From Chaenocephalus aceratus (Eukaryota > Chordata > Actinopteri > Perciformes > Channichthyidae): DNA of 64,000 bases. Under the pieces are notes generated by a model. That model did not search any database and was not told where the DNA came from. It saw only the letters and a list, made by a program, of their open reading frames with translations. The translations under genes and the position numbers were made by a program. The stretch's first letter is position 1, and every line of letters begins with the position of its first letter. The stretch is taken from positions 1,083,592-1,147,591 of the forward strand of contig CM043797.1 of the NCBI GenBank assembly GCA_023974075.1, written 5' to 3'. Of the stretch, positions 25,801 through 37,409 are shown one piece after another.

Positions 25801-27488
25801 TATGTTTAGTATGGTTTTGGAAGTGCGCTCCAACATATGTGTTGATCTTGTTTATTGGTAAAATATTATTTGTTTTAAAGTTCAATAAATGGTCAATGAA
25901 TAATCGTCAAAATAATCGTGATATCAATTATTGACCCAAATAATCGTGATTATGATTTTTGCCATAATCGCACAGCCCTACTGTAAAGCTACCTAAAGTG
26001 TCTTATAAATCATGTATTTAATGTTAGCATAATGCTAATAGATGCTAAACAGGGTTCTCGTAAAGACGACTGCTCCTTGCCTCCCCCCCCCAGAGCACGG
26101 CCACGGTGACGTCCCCACCTTCTACACCTGTGACGAGGGTCTCTCCGCACTGACGACGGAGGGCCAGGCCACGCTGGAGCGGCTGGAGGGGATGCTGGCC
26201 CAGTCTGTGGCCCAGCAGTACCACATGGCCGGGGTCCGCACCGAACCACCCAACGCAGAATTTGAAGGTTTAAGTCAACCTCGCATACTGAAATTACAAA
26301 TATGGATCATATTGAGAATGGATACAAATTGGGTTGAAATATGCTTTATCCAAACTGAATGATTACTGCAACTATACTGCAACAGCTGGTCATGTGACCT
26401 CTGTTCTGGCTAAGTGAAGGAACTCTCATAGAGACTTGTACTTCTCCTCAGGATGGGTTTCCTCGGGCTGTGCTCAAGTCGTCTTTGTTTTGCTTAGAAA
26501 GGAGGACCATCGGTATTAAGTACGATACGGTGATACTTTATTGGTCAGATGAAGTCTGAAATGTGACTTGCATCACAGCGAAAATAGGAGAAAGGAGCGT
26601 TAGTGTTTCCTTCCTTATCTTCTATATATAGATAGAAGAATATTCTTCAGGAAGTGTGACAGTTTTCCTCTGGAATATTCACTAGAATTCACCAGCATGA
26701 GTCTTTCTCTGTCCTCGACTCATTTTGATGTCTTATAAATGAAGTTGCGAAGAAAAACCGCTTGTGATGTCTCAATCTCTTCAAGGGAAAGCGGTGAGGA
26801 TAGAGACGTTTACCCAGCTGTAGTTAAAAACCCTACAATGTGGATGGGGTATAAATTGTGAAATGATCGAATCACAAATAATCTTTTTATTTTGATAATA
26901 CCAGCAACATCACTAGTCTCATGTATATCTGTAGAAAAGTACATCTCTAAATTCCTTTTTCAAAGTAAAAGTGTTTTTCTGTGGACAGAATCCCTTCATC
27001 GGTTCACTTCAGCTCTTAGTTCTGAAACACGTGCAGACAGTGTCGAGGAAACTCACTCATAAATCACGTCATTAGTTGTTTTGCAAATGACCAAACGAGT
27101 TCCTGAATCACATTTTAAATAAAGCCGTTTTCTATACTATGTTTTTAAATCAATAAAAAGTGCCGAGACATTTACGTTTGATTTAGCATGTCAGTGCTTT
27201 GTCCTAAAACTGCATGGGGTTATGTTGAGCTGGGACTATACTCTAGGATGTGTTTTTAAATTGTATTTAATGTACGAGCCAACCCAGCAGGTCACAGAGA
27301 GTGAGGTCACAGATCTGTAAAAGGTTACCTGATGTGTATTTGTATTTGTATAAAGAGTATGATGTGTATTTGTATTTGTATAAAGAGTATGATGGAGAAG
27401 GTTAGGAGTATTGAGGCTTATTGTGTTCTGCTGTGCAAATGGAAAGCCAGCAGCCGGTCTTTGCAAGGTTCAGTTTCTGCTGTTAAAC

Positions 27489-27537
<49 letters not shown>

Positions 27538-27613
27538 GACAGACGGTATGGAGGTGGAGGCAGCGGCGATGGAGGCGGGGCAGTTTGAGGACGCAGACGT
27601 GGAGCACTGGTAA
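13476..27613 (+). CDS. clns1a: pICln, methylosome subunit / Sm-protein chaperone (6 exons; one apparent +1 frameshift)
   Basis: pICln binds Sm proteins in the cytosol with PRMT5-MEP50 and holds them for SMN-dependent snRNP assembly; it was first described as a swelling-activated chloride conductance factor. Exons: 13476-13594, 18316-18453, 18544-18669, 22385-22495, 26094-26267 and 27543-27613. Conserved blocks are DGQKLGCGTLYVAE and SWFDGSGLGFFLDYP (PH-like fold), EHLYVMVN, an acidic loop DDEEDDSSDSGDEDEG, FVPSDK, MCECQALHPDPED, EGQATLERLEGML and the tail DGMEV...GQFEDADVEHW. The ATG at 13476 matches the family N-terminus in length. The exons total 739 nt; without one extra base near 18374 the product is 245 residues (human is about 237). 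Introns 1, 3 and 4 are full of transposons. The final W before the stop is unusual, so a further tiny exon is possible. Confidence 0.95.
14117..15698. mobile_element. piggyBac-like non-autonomous element, TTAA target duplication
   Basis: TTAA stands on both sides (14113-14116 and 15699-15702), and the ends are inverted copies of CCCTCTGGAGTC. TTAA duplication with a CCC-starting inverted repeat is the piggyBac signature. The 1582 bp interior has no recognisable transposase, so it is probably a deletion derivative. It split the Rex1-like LINE. Confidence 0.85.
16758..16802 (+). repeat. (GT)n microsatellite inside the Rex1-like RT
   Basis: The GT tract reads as His-Thr repeats on the minus strand, just after the LLHRA RT block, and replaces conserved residues there. 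Confidence 0.9.
17761..18315 (+). other. clns1a intron 1, distal part
   Basis: AT-rich intron sequence with no feature until the acceptor. The acceptor is doubled: TAG ends at 18315 and CAG at 18319. Confidence 0.6.
18964..19911. mobile_element. Harbinger-like MITE, copy A (one end lost)
   Basis: It begins GGCTGCGGCCACACGAGGAC after a TAA and matches the reverse complement of 49741-50903 along its length, including GGATAGAACGGCATACGCAA and GACTCTATATAAT-type blocks. The right end stops at ...GCCGTTTTCGTC, so the last ~17 bp of the terminal repeat are missing. It lies in clns1a intron 3 and has no coding sequence. Confidence 0.8.
19912..22384 (+). other. clns1a intron 3, remainder
   Basis: AT-rich DNA with poly-T (19944), poly-C (20338-20355, 20424-20434) and no recognisable exon or coding element. 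Exon 4 follows after ...TGCATGCAG at 22384. Confidence 0.6.
22503..22643 (+). repeat. (CACT)n tetranucleotide array abutting the exon 4 donor
   Basis: About 35 nearly perfect CACT units begin 7 bp after the end of clns1a exon 4 (donor GGTGAGGACACT...). Read in frame with the exon it would encode Thr/His/Ser/Leu repeats, so retention of this intron would add a long low-complexity tail. Confidence 0.97.
22780..23322 (-). mobile_element. BED-finger hAT transposon relic
   Basis: On the minus strand a frame reads KCKLC then KTLVYHNSTSTMRLHLSAKH, a BED zinc finger (C-x2-C...H-x4-H) as at the N-terminus of ZBED-type hAT transposases, preceded by MNKAAGKK. The right edge at 23322 has a typical terminal sequence (CGCTGGCATCCCTA). 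I could not find a matching left end, so the copy is truncated. It lies in clns1a intron 4, antisense. Confidence 0.7.
23340..24200 (-). mobile_element. LINE C-terminal fragment (Rex1/L2-like)
   Basis: The minus strand encodes CITARYGSCTALNRKALQRV followed by VKTAQNIIRTELPSM and SQRLRKKALRIIKDP near 23975-24140. This is a C-terminal block common in teleost LINEs. The part toward 23360 resembles a LINE 3' region. A degenerate GTAGCTTGTAGC-type repeat lies inside (about 23780-23880). The frame is interrupted. Confidence 0.65.
24826..25980 (+). mobile_element. Internally deleted BED-type hAT element, 8-bp TSD
   Basis: The ends are TAGGGCTGTGC... and ...GCACAGCCCTA, and CTGTAAAG is duplicated at 24818-24825 and 25981-25988. 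Inside, from an ATG at 25006, it reads MSEQEQQLVKKKGKTIST, then after an apparent deletion KDMCPVSTVSNQGFKQL. A frame change leads to PSRYYFSRSALPALYDTC and FATTTDLWSS, which are blocks of ZBED-like hAT transposases. The catalytic core and dimerisation domain are absent. It lies in clns1a intron 4, sense orientation. Confidence 0.88.
27331..27390 (+). repeat. Perfect 30-bp tandem duplication
   Basis: The unit GATGTGTATTTGTATTTGTA plus TAAAGAGTAT occurs twice without a mismatch, in clns1a intron 5. Confidence 0.95.
27493..27537 (+). repeat. (GT)n tract at the clns1a exon 6 acceptor
   Basis: About 22 GT units end 5 bp before the acceptor (GTGTGTTGACAG, ending at 27542), where a polypyrimidine tract is normally expected. 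Confidence 0.95.
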
Positions 27614-28102
27614 CATTATAATGTTTTACAACCGCCAAAACATCTTTGTTAAACATTTAATAATGAGAGGGTAGAGGGAGTGAGTCATCCATCTGTTCTC
27701 TCACTCTAGATCTCATCTCAGCGGACATTCAAAGCTCCAGTGTTGCATCATGGGATGGGAGAGGCGGACAGCAGCACTCACTCACTCTTGTTTAGCAGAA
27801 CCTCTCCTTCCTACTCAGTCATCTCACTAATCTTTGTAGCATCCTTTATTTCCTCCCATGCGTTTTGATGCATTGCCTAGTAGCTCTGTATTGTGTTTCT
27901 TCTCCGCATCACATTTACTATTTGTTCAAGTCGTAAGAGTTTATCTTTGTTATGCGACCGAGGCGTCTACTGAGATGCAGGCCCTAACGCCCAGATCATG
28001 CTGGAGAAAAAGATGGAAAAAAAACCAACGTTCTGTTTTGTATAACAATTTCATTTCAGATTTTCCTACGGAGGAAAGTTATTGTCTTTATACAAAATTG
28101 TC

Positions 28103-28108
28103 AATAAA
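28103..28108 (+). terminator. Candidate clns1a polyadenylation signal AATAAA
   Basis: The hexamer stands 490 bp after the clns1a stop and is followed by a T-rich stretch (GAGTTTTTTTGC). No earlier AATAAA was noticed. Confidence 0.5.
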
Positions 28109-28109
28109 T

Positions 28110-29259
28110 GCATAGTTTTTGAATGAGTTTTTTTGCTTCATTTATTAATGTAAGGTTTGAATTGTAATTTTAGTGCACAATTATTGCGGGTGTAGTATTT
28201 TGAGAATATTTTGTTGCATTATATATACTGTATATTGTTTTATAGAGAAGATGTATTAAATAATTAAAGTTAAACAAAGCTGTGGGGCTGTGGTTTGATA
28301 TAATGCTAATGTCAGAACTGTAAAGGGAATGTTGGCAGTAGCATGCTAACATTTGCTAAAACGTAGCTCGGCTGTTGCCATTCATTTTGTGGTATTTGGT
28401 CTTAAACCAAGGTGCTTGACATATTAAATTGTTGACCTAATAATGACGCTAAAGGAAAAGGTTATTTAAATTCATCCTGAGGGCAACATACAAAACTAAA
28501 CCAAAAGGTTTTAATGTTCCTTGGATCATGTTGAGTTGCATGGCATCATGCATGTGTTTTCTGTAATGACAATAAAAGAAAATGAGTTGATATTTCCACT
28601 AAAAGCCACAGTCGAGCCTCTGAACTGAAGAGGACGATCCTGTTCCAACGAACCGGACCGTTTATACACCAACACATTAACACATCTTCAGTGGGCTCCA
28701 GCAAAACTGTAACTTCAGTTCCAGTTCTGACGGAGGGTTCGGATCCTGTCGTGTAGAGAACATCACTTGCTTGGTTATGGAATGTCACATTATCTATAAC
28801 CATCAATTGCGTATTATTATTTATATTTTCACTGTTAAGCACCTTTTTACTTTGATAAGAATAGTGCTGCACAAATAGTGTATTTTTATTATAATATTCA
28901 ATTATCTATTTCAATATACCTGAATAATTTTGAATATTCTATTAATCGTTCCCATCCCAATCAGAAAGTTGCTATCAGAAACAATGCCCGACTGTTTTGG
29001 ACGTAATATGGTCGGTGTTTACATTAGCATCGCTAACACTCAGAGCTAACCTGTACTGGAGAGCATGTGTGTGAAGAAGCAGGAAATAAAAAGGAACTCA
29101 CCTTGTGGTGTAACCGGCAAGAGAGAAAGCCTTTGAGCTCCATTCAGTTTCAGAAATAATCCTTGATAATCCATGATATGGCATTTCATCACGGCAGAAT
29201 CTGCCGGTAGAATCTCCCGCATGAGCAGGCATAAACTCCGCCCCTTTTTGTAATCACTT
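28110..29259 (+). other. Intergenic DNA behind clns1a
   Basis: AT-rich sequence without a gene. A stretch around 28870-28955 has TATTCAATTATC-type AT repeats ending CGTTCCCATCCC, resembling a hAT-type end, but no pair was found. Confidence 0.4.
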
Positions 29260-29915
29260 TCCATCCATCCATCCATCTTCTCCCGCTTATCCGTGGTTGG
29301 GTCGCGGGGGTAGCAGTTCCAGCAGAGAGCCCCAAATGTTCCTTCCCCTCATCAACCAGCTCTGACTGGGGGATCCCAAGGCGCTCCCAGGCCAGCGAAG
29401 AGATATAATCCCTCCACCTGGTCCTAGGTCTACCCCTCGGTCTCTTCCCAGCTGGACGTGCCTGGAACACCTCCCTAGGGAGGCGCCCAGGTGGCATCCT
29501 AACTAGGTGCCCGAACCACCTCAACTGGCTTCTTTCGACGCGAAGGAGGAGCGGCTCAACTCCGAGTCCCTCCCTGATGACCGAACTTCTCCCCTTATCT
29601 CTAAGGGAGACACCAGCCACCCGGCGGAGGAAACCCATCTCGGCCGCTTGTATCCGCGATCTGGTTCTTTCGGTCATGACCCATCCTTCATGACCGTAGG
29701 TGAGGGTAGGAACGAAAATGGCCCGGTAGACAGAGAGCTTTGCCTTCTGGCTCAGCTCCCTTTTCGTCACAACGGTGCGGTAAAGCGACTGCAGTACCGC
29801 TCCCGCTGCTCCGATTCTCCGGCCCATCTCACGCTCCATTGTTCCCTCACTCAAGAACAAGACCCCGAGATACTTGAACTCCTTCACTTGGAGTAAGGAC
29901 TCATTCCCTACTTGG
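29260..29915 (-). mobile_element. 5'-truncated Rex3/RTE-like LINE, TSD AATCACTT
   Basis: The minus strand encodes the RT C-terminal part: FKYLGVLFLSEGTMEREMGR, TYGHEGWVMTERTRSRIQAA, FLRRVAGVSLRDK, LRWFGHLVRMPPGRLPREVF and RGRPRTRWRDYIS. It ends 3' in a short (GATG)n tail, a hallmark of Rex3. AATCACTT occurs at 29252-29259 and 29916-29923. About 190 residues remain open. It looks young, with almost no decay apart from 5' truncation. Confidence 0.85.
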
Positions 29916-29923
29916 AATCACTT

Positions 29924-31140
29924 ACATAAGATCAGCACTTTTGAAACAGGAAGTGAAATAGAGGGATATGAGGCATGGCTAGAATGGGTGATCTGTTTGG
30001 TATTTTGAGCAAAACACTTCATAGACATGTTTTTTATATATTTGTATCTGACCTATGCTATTGCCTAAAAATAGCATGATAGGTGACCTTTAAGTGAACT
30101 GTTGTCTACACAAAATCTGCAGGGGTTTGGCATTGACTTGCTGTTTTTATTTGCCTTAAAGTCATAAAACTACAAGGTAAAGCTGATTTTTTCATTTAAA
30201 AGTTGCAATTGTAGTTACAGATATTACATATTATCAAATGACAGATAAGCCTAGATGTTTCCAGTGTGTTGTACAGTTGTAGAGGTGAAGAGGTGATATT
30301 GCTATGGTGGTGATCCAAAAATGTAAGTGTCTAGTATTTAAAACGAAGAAATACGTGCATTTTAAAGTTTTGAGTGTTTGTAAATTAGCACATATTGAAG
30401 AAAGACATGTAGTTAATCCATTTCTGCTTGCATAATTTGGGAGATCTATCTTACAAAAATATTTTTCTGTTTAGCTTCTAAGATGTGCTCTGAGGTTGTG
30501 AAGTCTATAAAAAGTTCATATGCGTGCTGTTCTATAGCTCTGTGACTGGATTAACAGTATGCCCGGGGTAACATCAGGTGTGCTGGGGATACTCCTCTTC
30601 TTGGGCCCTTTCTCACTTGTCTTATTTTTCATTTCCTCGCTCCTCGGTCTCACCGGAAGTTGATTTGTCTGCGCCTTCTTGACTAGCGTCCCAATCATAG
30701 ACATATAAAGAGTAGACGCCGCATCGACCGCTGCTGCCTATTGGCGCTGACGAGCCGTGGGGCCGCCATCTTGGACCGGTCACCCGCTCCACTCAGTCAC
30801 TTGGACCGGTCACCCGCTCCACTCAGTCACTTGGACCGGTCACTCAGTGTAATCTGTCTGGCAGGCGCAATGAAGTGTCAGCGCATGTAATCATAACTCG
30901 CTGAATACAAAACTGATTTTCACGGGGTTTTTTCCTGCTAACGTCATATATGTAGGCATGATACCGGACACATGATTCGGTGTATTTTAATATTCATAGT
31001 AGGCTTAACAGCAATAGAATATTCTGGTATTTGATAGCCTATATGTTTTTATGTATGATAGGTATTTTGCAAAAGACACACGATATATAATGTAGGCTAA
31101 TATATACACACACACACACACATATAAAAAAACACTAATG
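29924..31140 (+). other. Intergenic DNA with a 30-bp direct repeat
   Basis: Mostly AT-rich. At 30771-30848 the unit TTGGACCGGTCACCCGCTCC plus ACTCAGTCAC occurs two full times plus a partial copy, just after a GCCGCCATCTTGGACC motif common in teleost MITEs. No coding sequence was seen. Confidence 0.5.
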
Positions 31141-31148
31141 GTCTATAT

Positions 31149-32077
31149 CAGGGATGGGCAACTTTGATGGTGGTGGGGGCCACATAATTGATGTACTGGC
31201 CACCAGGGGGCCGCAGATTCACTTGGAACACACACAAATTCCATGTGTTGTATGTAATTATTAACAAATATACTAAGTCTGACATCTTCATTGACATTTT
31301 ACAATCAAAGGGAACATCCCCAATAAATGGGAACATCCTCTAATAAGCTCACTAAACAAATATCAGTTCACAGAAATGTTATTTCATTTGTACAAGTGGC
31401 ATGTTTGTATTGAACAGGTTATTAAACAGTGGAATAAAGCTATTTTAAACTATTGGAAAGCACGGAAATTGTGTGTATTGAGATTAACCCAGACATTAGT
31501 TGTCTAACTTGAACCTAAAACACTTGTAGCCAGTCTCTGCATTCTCCTTATTCCACAATAAGGGGAATGTCAACACGCCCGCACTTTGCTGTTCCTCAGC
31601 ACCACTCCCCCTCCCTCCCGCTGAAATTATGAATGAAAAGCGTAGTAATCATAGATAACACGGCAGGGTCCGTGACTGTTTATTTGAAATCAGATGAAAA
31701 CAAACTAAGTCTTTTTAAGAATATTAAACTTTTTTCGCCAAATTCAGATGATAAATACAACTTTTAAGCTTGTAAAGGCATAATTATAAGAGGCAATTTA
31801 ACGTCACAGCAGGCATAACAACAGCCGGTGTTTCTTGTGAGGGTCTCCCCGGGAAACAAACACAATACACACAAATGCATCACAGATTATTTTGTGGTAT
31901 TTGAAATCATGTACGCAGCTCGCGACGTAACTAGGAGTCTAGTGGACGGTATCAGTACTACAAGTAAAACAAATAAAAAAAATTGTAATTTTTTTTTTTT
32001 AAATTAATTACGTTGTTTATAAATTAATATGAGGGCCGCAAAAAGAGGAGGTGGGGGCCGCCATTTGCCCATCCCTG
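31149..32077. mobile_element. hAT MITE, 929 bp, TSD GTCTATAT
   Basis: It starts CAGGGATGGGCAAC and ends TTTGCCCATCCCTG. The subterminal GGGGGCC blocks are also inverted (GGTGGGGGCC near the left end, GGGGGCCGCC near the right). GTCTATAT is duplicated at 31141-31148 and 32078-32085 and fits the hAT preference nTnnnnAn. It contains no transposase. Confidence 0.92.
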
Positions 32078-32333
32078 GTCTATATGATAGAGAAACAGAA
32101 GCAGATTGTGTAGGCCTACTACTCAGCTATTTTAATAAGTTGAAAAATGAAGAAACAATAATACATTATACATAGACAGAAGTTATCAGTAAAAATGAAT
32201 ATCTATATCTATGTCAGAAAAAATGAAAATCTAAATCTATATAAAAAATGTAAATGTTCAAGTTAAACACAAGAACATCCCACCCCGCCCCAAACCATAT
32301 TTACACAAAGTTGCTCATGAAAGTTGAAATGAG

Positions 32334-34450
32334 CTAAAAGCCCTGAAAGAGGACTGTTTTGCAGAGCTTCTTTCTCGTGCTCCCTTTCTGCAGGTCGAGA
32401 GAGGTGAGTTTGTGGTGTAGTCTTATTTTCAGAAACACAACCAATGACAACAAGTTGGAATAATGGTTGTCGATGCCAAACTGCGTCTCCTCAATGTGTT
32501 CCCCAAGCTGAAAAACATCCTCCGTTCCAATCTCCTCCCGGACGATGTAGGTGACTGTCGACACCTTTGGAGCTTGCCTTGTTGAAGCTTGGCGAATCCC
32601 CCTCTCTGCAGCTCTCAGCACCTTCACTGTGCCGTGTGATGGAATCACTAGGCCACCGTTGTTTTTCAGGGCTAGAAGGTGGTAGCTCTCATCAAATGAT
32701 GAAGGTACAGCATCTCTGACCAAGCTTGCACGGCACACATCACAGGACAGCTTTCGCAGAATCTGCCGGACTACAAATCCTGCGATGTAGACCAGCGCAT
32801 TTTCCACCAGACCACCAAACCGAGTGGGAAGATAGCTGTGGTCACTCACAACAGCCGAAATGTTGGCGAATGGAGATGGGTGCTCTTCAGCAGTTTCAGC
32901 AGAGGACATCTCTCCCGCAGACAGGGACACTTGGGCTGCCACATTGCCTGTCTCACTATGGAACACCGAGCCATCAGACGGCGGAAGATGGCCTGGAACT
33001 GGCGTGCAGATGGATGTTATTCCAGCCACCTTGTATGGAAAACAGGCACACAATACATACATTACTCATAAGTCATTTTCAGAATGGATTGCAGTTAAAA
33101 GAACATCAACCCTACCTGACGCTCTGATGGAATTAAATAGGAGCTCCAAGTGATCCTGGCTGAACCTGTAGGTGAGGACATACCGCTGAACTTGGAGCAG
33201 TTCAGAAATCATCAGCATCAACGTGTCGATGTTAATGACAAATCCGATGACTGACAAGTACCTGCAAAAGAAAAACATTTTATTACTCTGATCATGGCAA
33301 CACATATACAGTATACTTGTAGGACACTTAGCTAACTAGGAACACTGTAATTGCAGAACTGGGATAACTTGAGAACAAGAAGACAGGCAATACATACCAT
33401 TTTGACACCGACATGTGCTTGATGTTGTGTGATACGTACCATTAGAAGCATCTGGGACCTCAAAAACACTGAAGACAAGATCATTCCAACAAACAAAACT
33501 GAACACAGAAAAACATGTAAATAAAAGAGCATCATGTTGGCAGACCAAACTAAAGGAAAACACATTGTAACAGTAGCATCATATGAACCTGATGGAGAGA
33601 ACAGAGCATCTTATGAACTCGATGCATAACGGAACAGAGTATCGTTGAACTCATGTCGTGAACTTTTCCTGCATGAATAACAAGCACTATTTTAATAGAC
33701 CTCTTAGATCGGTGAAGTGGTGTTCCATCTTTTGTCACCAAAGTGAGCAAGTACTCCCTGGCTCTTGACAAACATGCTTTCCTCTCCATCCACTTCAAAG
33801 CACCCAAGGGAGATTTGAATCCTTTGGCACGAGGATTGCGTCCATTCATTGTGTCAAACAGCCTGTCAATAATCTATAAAGAAGTATCTAAATCACTATC
33901 ATTACAGTGTTTCATTAGGTATCAGATAGTTGTAATCAATACTCATCTATTCAAGGTATAAAGAGAACAGAGTACTTATTTCTAAACTGTATGTTCAACA
34001 TGCAAACTTAGTATTTCCTTGACTTCCTTCTCTCCATAGGCTGCTTTGTGCTACAGCACATTTCACACAGAGCTTTACCACTAACATTTGTGAAGGTATA
34101 CGTGTAAGGTTATATACACACTTTTGTATTTATGAATATGCAATATCACGGTTCATGAAAATATTTGCATGTTGAACTTATCAACAAATTGTTCCTGATG
34201 CTCAAATCACATTTGATCAATTATTTAAAAAAAAAACACGTACTTGGTTCTATAATCACTAACTGTTTACCTCAATGAATTCTGCCGTTGCCTCACAGCC
34301 TTTAAACTGAGAGTACCTAAGATCCCTCATTGTGCGGAGAGCGACTGACACGGAGCGACTCAGGGCCAGTAGCCATTATCACTGTGGCTTTTGCCCAACA
34401 ATCATTGGGAGAAAGGAGATGTTCTTTAGTCACTTTAAACACTGCTGCAC
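32334..34450 (-). pseudogene. P-element/THAP9-like transposase remnant, multi-exon
   Basis: Blocks on the minus strand, 5' to 3': VFKVTKEHLLSPNDCWAK near 34390-34440; MRDLRYSQFKGCEATAEFIE with a GT donor at about 34270; IIDRLFDTMNGRNPRAKGFK and SPLGALKWMERKACLSRARE from 33873 down; YLSVIGFVINIDTLMLMISE and FSQDHLELLFNSIRAS from about 33261 down; then MSSAETAEEHPSPFANISAV, ENALVYIAGFVVRQILRKLS and CDVCRASLV near 32700-32910. The order, the SQDHLELLF motif and the GGWNN-type block match P-element-related transposases such as THAP9. Frames jump at about 34380 and 32930-33030, and no THAP finger was found upstream, so the copy is dead and probably truncated. Confidence 0.75.
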
Positions 34451-34496
34451 AGAACATCCAACTACGTTGGCGGCGGCCCCAGCAACCACAACGACT

Positions 34497-34755
34497 CCTC
34501 CAGTGATGGCCCCGACGGCCGCTCCAGTGATAGCTCAGACGGCCGCTCCAGTGATAGCCCCGACGGCCGCTCCAGTGATAGCTCAGACGGCCGCTCCAGT
34601 GATAGCTCAGACGGCCGCTCCAGTGATAGCTCAGACGGCCGCTCCAGTGATAGCTCAGACGGCCGCTCCAGTGATAGCTCAGACGGCCGCTCCAGTGATA
34701 GCTCAGACGGCCGCTCCAGTGATAGCTCAGACGGCCGCTCCAGTGATAGCTCCGG
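34497..34755 (+). repeat. 24-bp minisatellite, about 11 copies
   Basis: The unit GACGGCCGCTCCAGTGATAG plus CTCA (variant CCC for TCA) repeats. It is open in several frames on both strands, for example as TAAPVIAQ. It adjoins the 5' end of the P-like transposase remnant. Confidence 0.95.
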
Positions 34756-35789
34756 CTGCTGCAGCAACATGGCACAATATTTCCACAGACCCCAAAATTG
34801 ATGTCAACATGTTATTTTTGTAGCCTACAACTAAAAAGGAAAAACCTACAAATGCACATACAAAGGCACCACTCATCCAAAACATCGGACATCACAGCAA
34901 ATCGCCACCTAAAATCACAGTGCATAGATAAAAAGGGGACTTTTTGCAGTTTCCAGGACCTTTAAGGGTCCTGTGCCGTGTATTCATGTCCACAAATCTA
35001 ACTTGGGTATCACCTGTCAGTTGGAAACGTGCAACAGGGCATATGACTATGCACGGAGAAGTGGGCTAGTCGGGGTTGACTGCGTCCATGTCCAGTCCTT
35101 GACGTACAGCCCTCTGGCCACCAATTCACCTATTGTTCACGATGAAGGGATTCTCACAGACATGGTAGTGGGTTACTACTCCTAAAACACATACTACATA
35201 GAACTTATGGTACATGCAACATTTGTTTTGTGTGGTACTGTGTCATTCTGAATCGAGTCTGGATCATTTTTGGAGGAGTTAAACCGTGCATGTCAACATA
35301 ATGGTTGACTGTCTACAGATGCCCCTGGACACTGACGAGGACCACTCCTATAACAGGAGGCCTTACAGCTTCCTTCCTAAAGAGTCGGTTAGTGAATGGA
35401 CACATTAAAGTGTACAACCCCTGATGCATGTGATTTTATAATATTACATATGACTTCTTTATACCATCTTGTCTTATCAGTGAGATGGAACTTTCTTCTC
35501 ATGACCTCACCAAGAACATGAGTGAGGAAGCGCACCAAAGGCTGAAGGACTTCAGTGAAAGATTCCGAGGAGTTTTTAAATAGGCTTTAAACTCCTGGAG
35601 GTCAATATTTTTTTTAAGTTGACCAGCTCTGAATTTCCACATGATGTTCTGTTCAATAAATGTTCATTGAGGAAAACGGTATCAGTGTCTTATTTTATAT
35701 TCATCACAGTGAATGCTGAACTTGCCGGACCATATACTGTAGTTGAAAGTACACAATGAAACACTGGCTTGCTTGTATCAAATCAATAC
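34756..35789 (+). other. Unassigned region with a possible terminal exon
   Basis: On the + strand a short ATG frame at 35485-35583 (start MELSSHDLTKNMSEEAHQRL, 32 residues) follows a CAG acceptor-like site and is followed by AATAAA at 35655-35660. An exon-like block with AG/GT edges lies at about 35321-35389 (MPLDTDEDHSYNRRPYSF). I recognise neither. They may be exons of a small gene or transposon debris. Confidence 0.2.
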
Positions 35790-36085
35790 AATTCCCATAT
35801 GCCCCACCCCGGAACCTGCGGTCTTCAGACTCTGGCCCCTCGCACCAACCTGCGATCCTTCAGTATGGCAGCCCCCACTCTCTGGAACGCTCTGCAGAGA
35901 TCTGCAACATCCCCACGCTTGACGCCTTCAAAAGGGCCCTCAAGTCCCATCTGTCTGCCAAGGCCTTTGGCCCCAAAACTATTTGTTGTTTTGTCTGACT
36001 GCCTTTTGTTATGTTTGTTTCTACTCCTGTTCTTCTTTTTAAAGGGACCTTGGGTCTCATGAAAGGCGCTATATAAATCCAAGTA
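35790..36085 (+). mobile_element. L2-like LINE 3' end
   Basis: Pieces of the typical C-terminus can be read in shifting frames (PPRNLRSSDSGP, then TLDAFKRALKSHLSAKAF). The tail AAAGGCGCTATATAAATCC plus an ATTATTA end is the usual L2-type 3' terminus. Heavily 5'-truncated and frameshifted. Confidence 0.75.
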
Positions 36086-36360
36086 TCCAATTATTATTAA
36101 TACATAATTGGAACGATAAGAATCTCAGCTACAACACTGAATAAAGCCTTTCCATCTCCAGTATGCCTACATGACAAGCATTTTCTTTGAAGTGAACGAG
36201 ATGAACTGATTCCTTCCACAAAACGATTCGTTTGTTTGAGTCGCCACCTTCCGCCAAAAGCTAAAGAGAAGCTGTTCGCGAACGACGAACTTAAAGAACT
36301 GGCGGAAACAGTTCAGAACTGTTACCTACAGTGTACTGTAATCAGAGCCCTCTCACCTGA

Positions 36361-37200
<840 letters not shown>

Positions 37201-37372
37201 GCAGGAGCGGGACATCCTCCTCAACCTGTTCGCAATAAAGAGGACGGATACCTGAACCGTAGCGTCCAGCTAGCTTAGCGATAAATACACACATCGTTGT
37301 ATTCTCCTCCCCTGTCGGCCCTAAAAGCTTCAGATGGTGGATACCTGAGCTCAATAGCGTCCCGCTAATGTG

Positions 37373-37406
<34 letters not shown>

Positions 37407-37409
<3 letters not shown>

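Noticed and set aside
27858..28115. 85-codon frame after clns1a
   Set aside because: It lies in the probable 3' UTR and overlaps the polyadenylation signal; no similarity recognised.
34332..34823. + strand frame with a CGFC...HFKHC zinc-finger-like motif and TAAPVIAQ repeats
   Set aside because: It is antisense to the conserved VFKVTKEHLLSPNDCWAK block of the P-like transposase and then runs through a minisatellite; it has no ATG of its own at this point.
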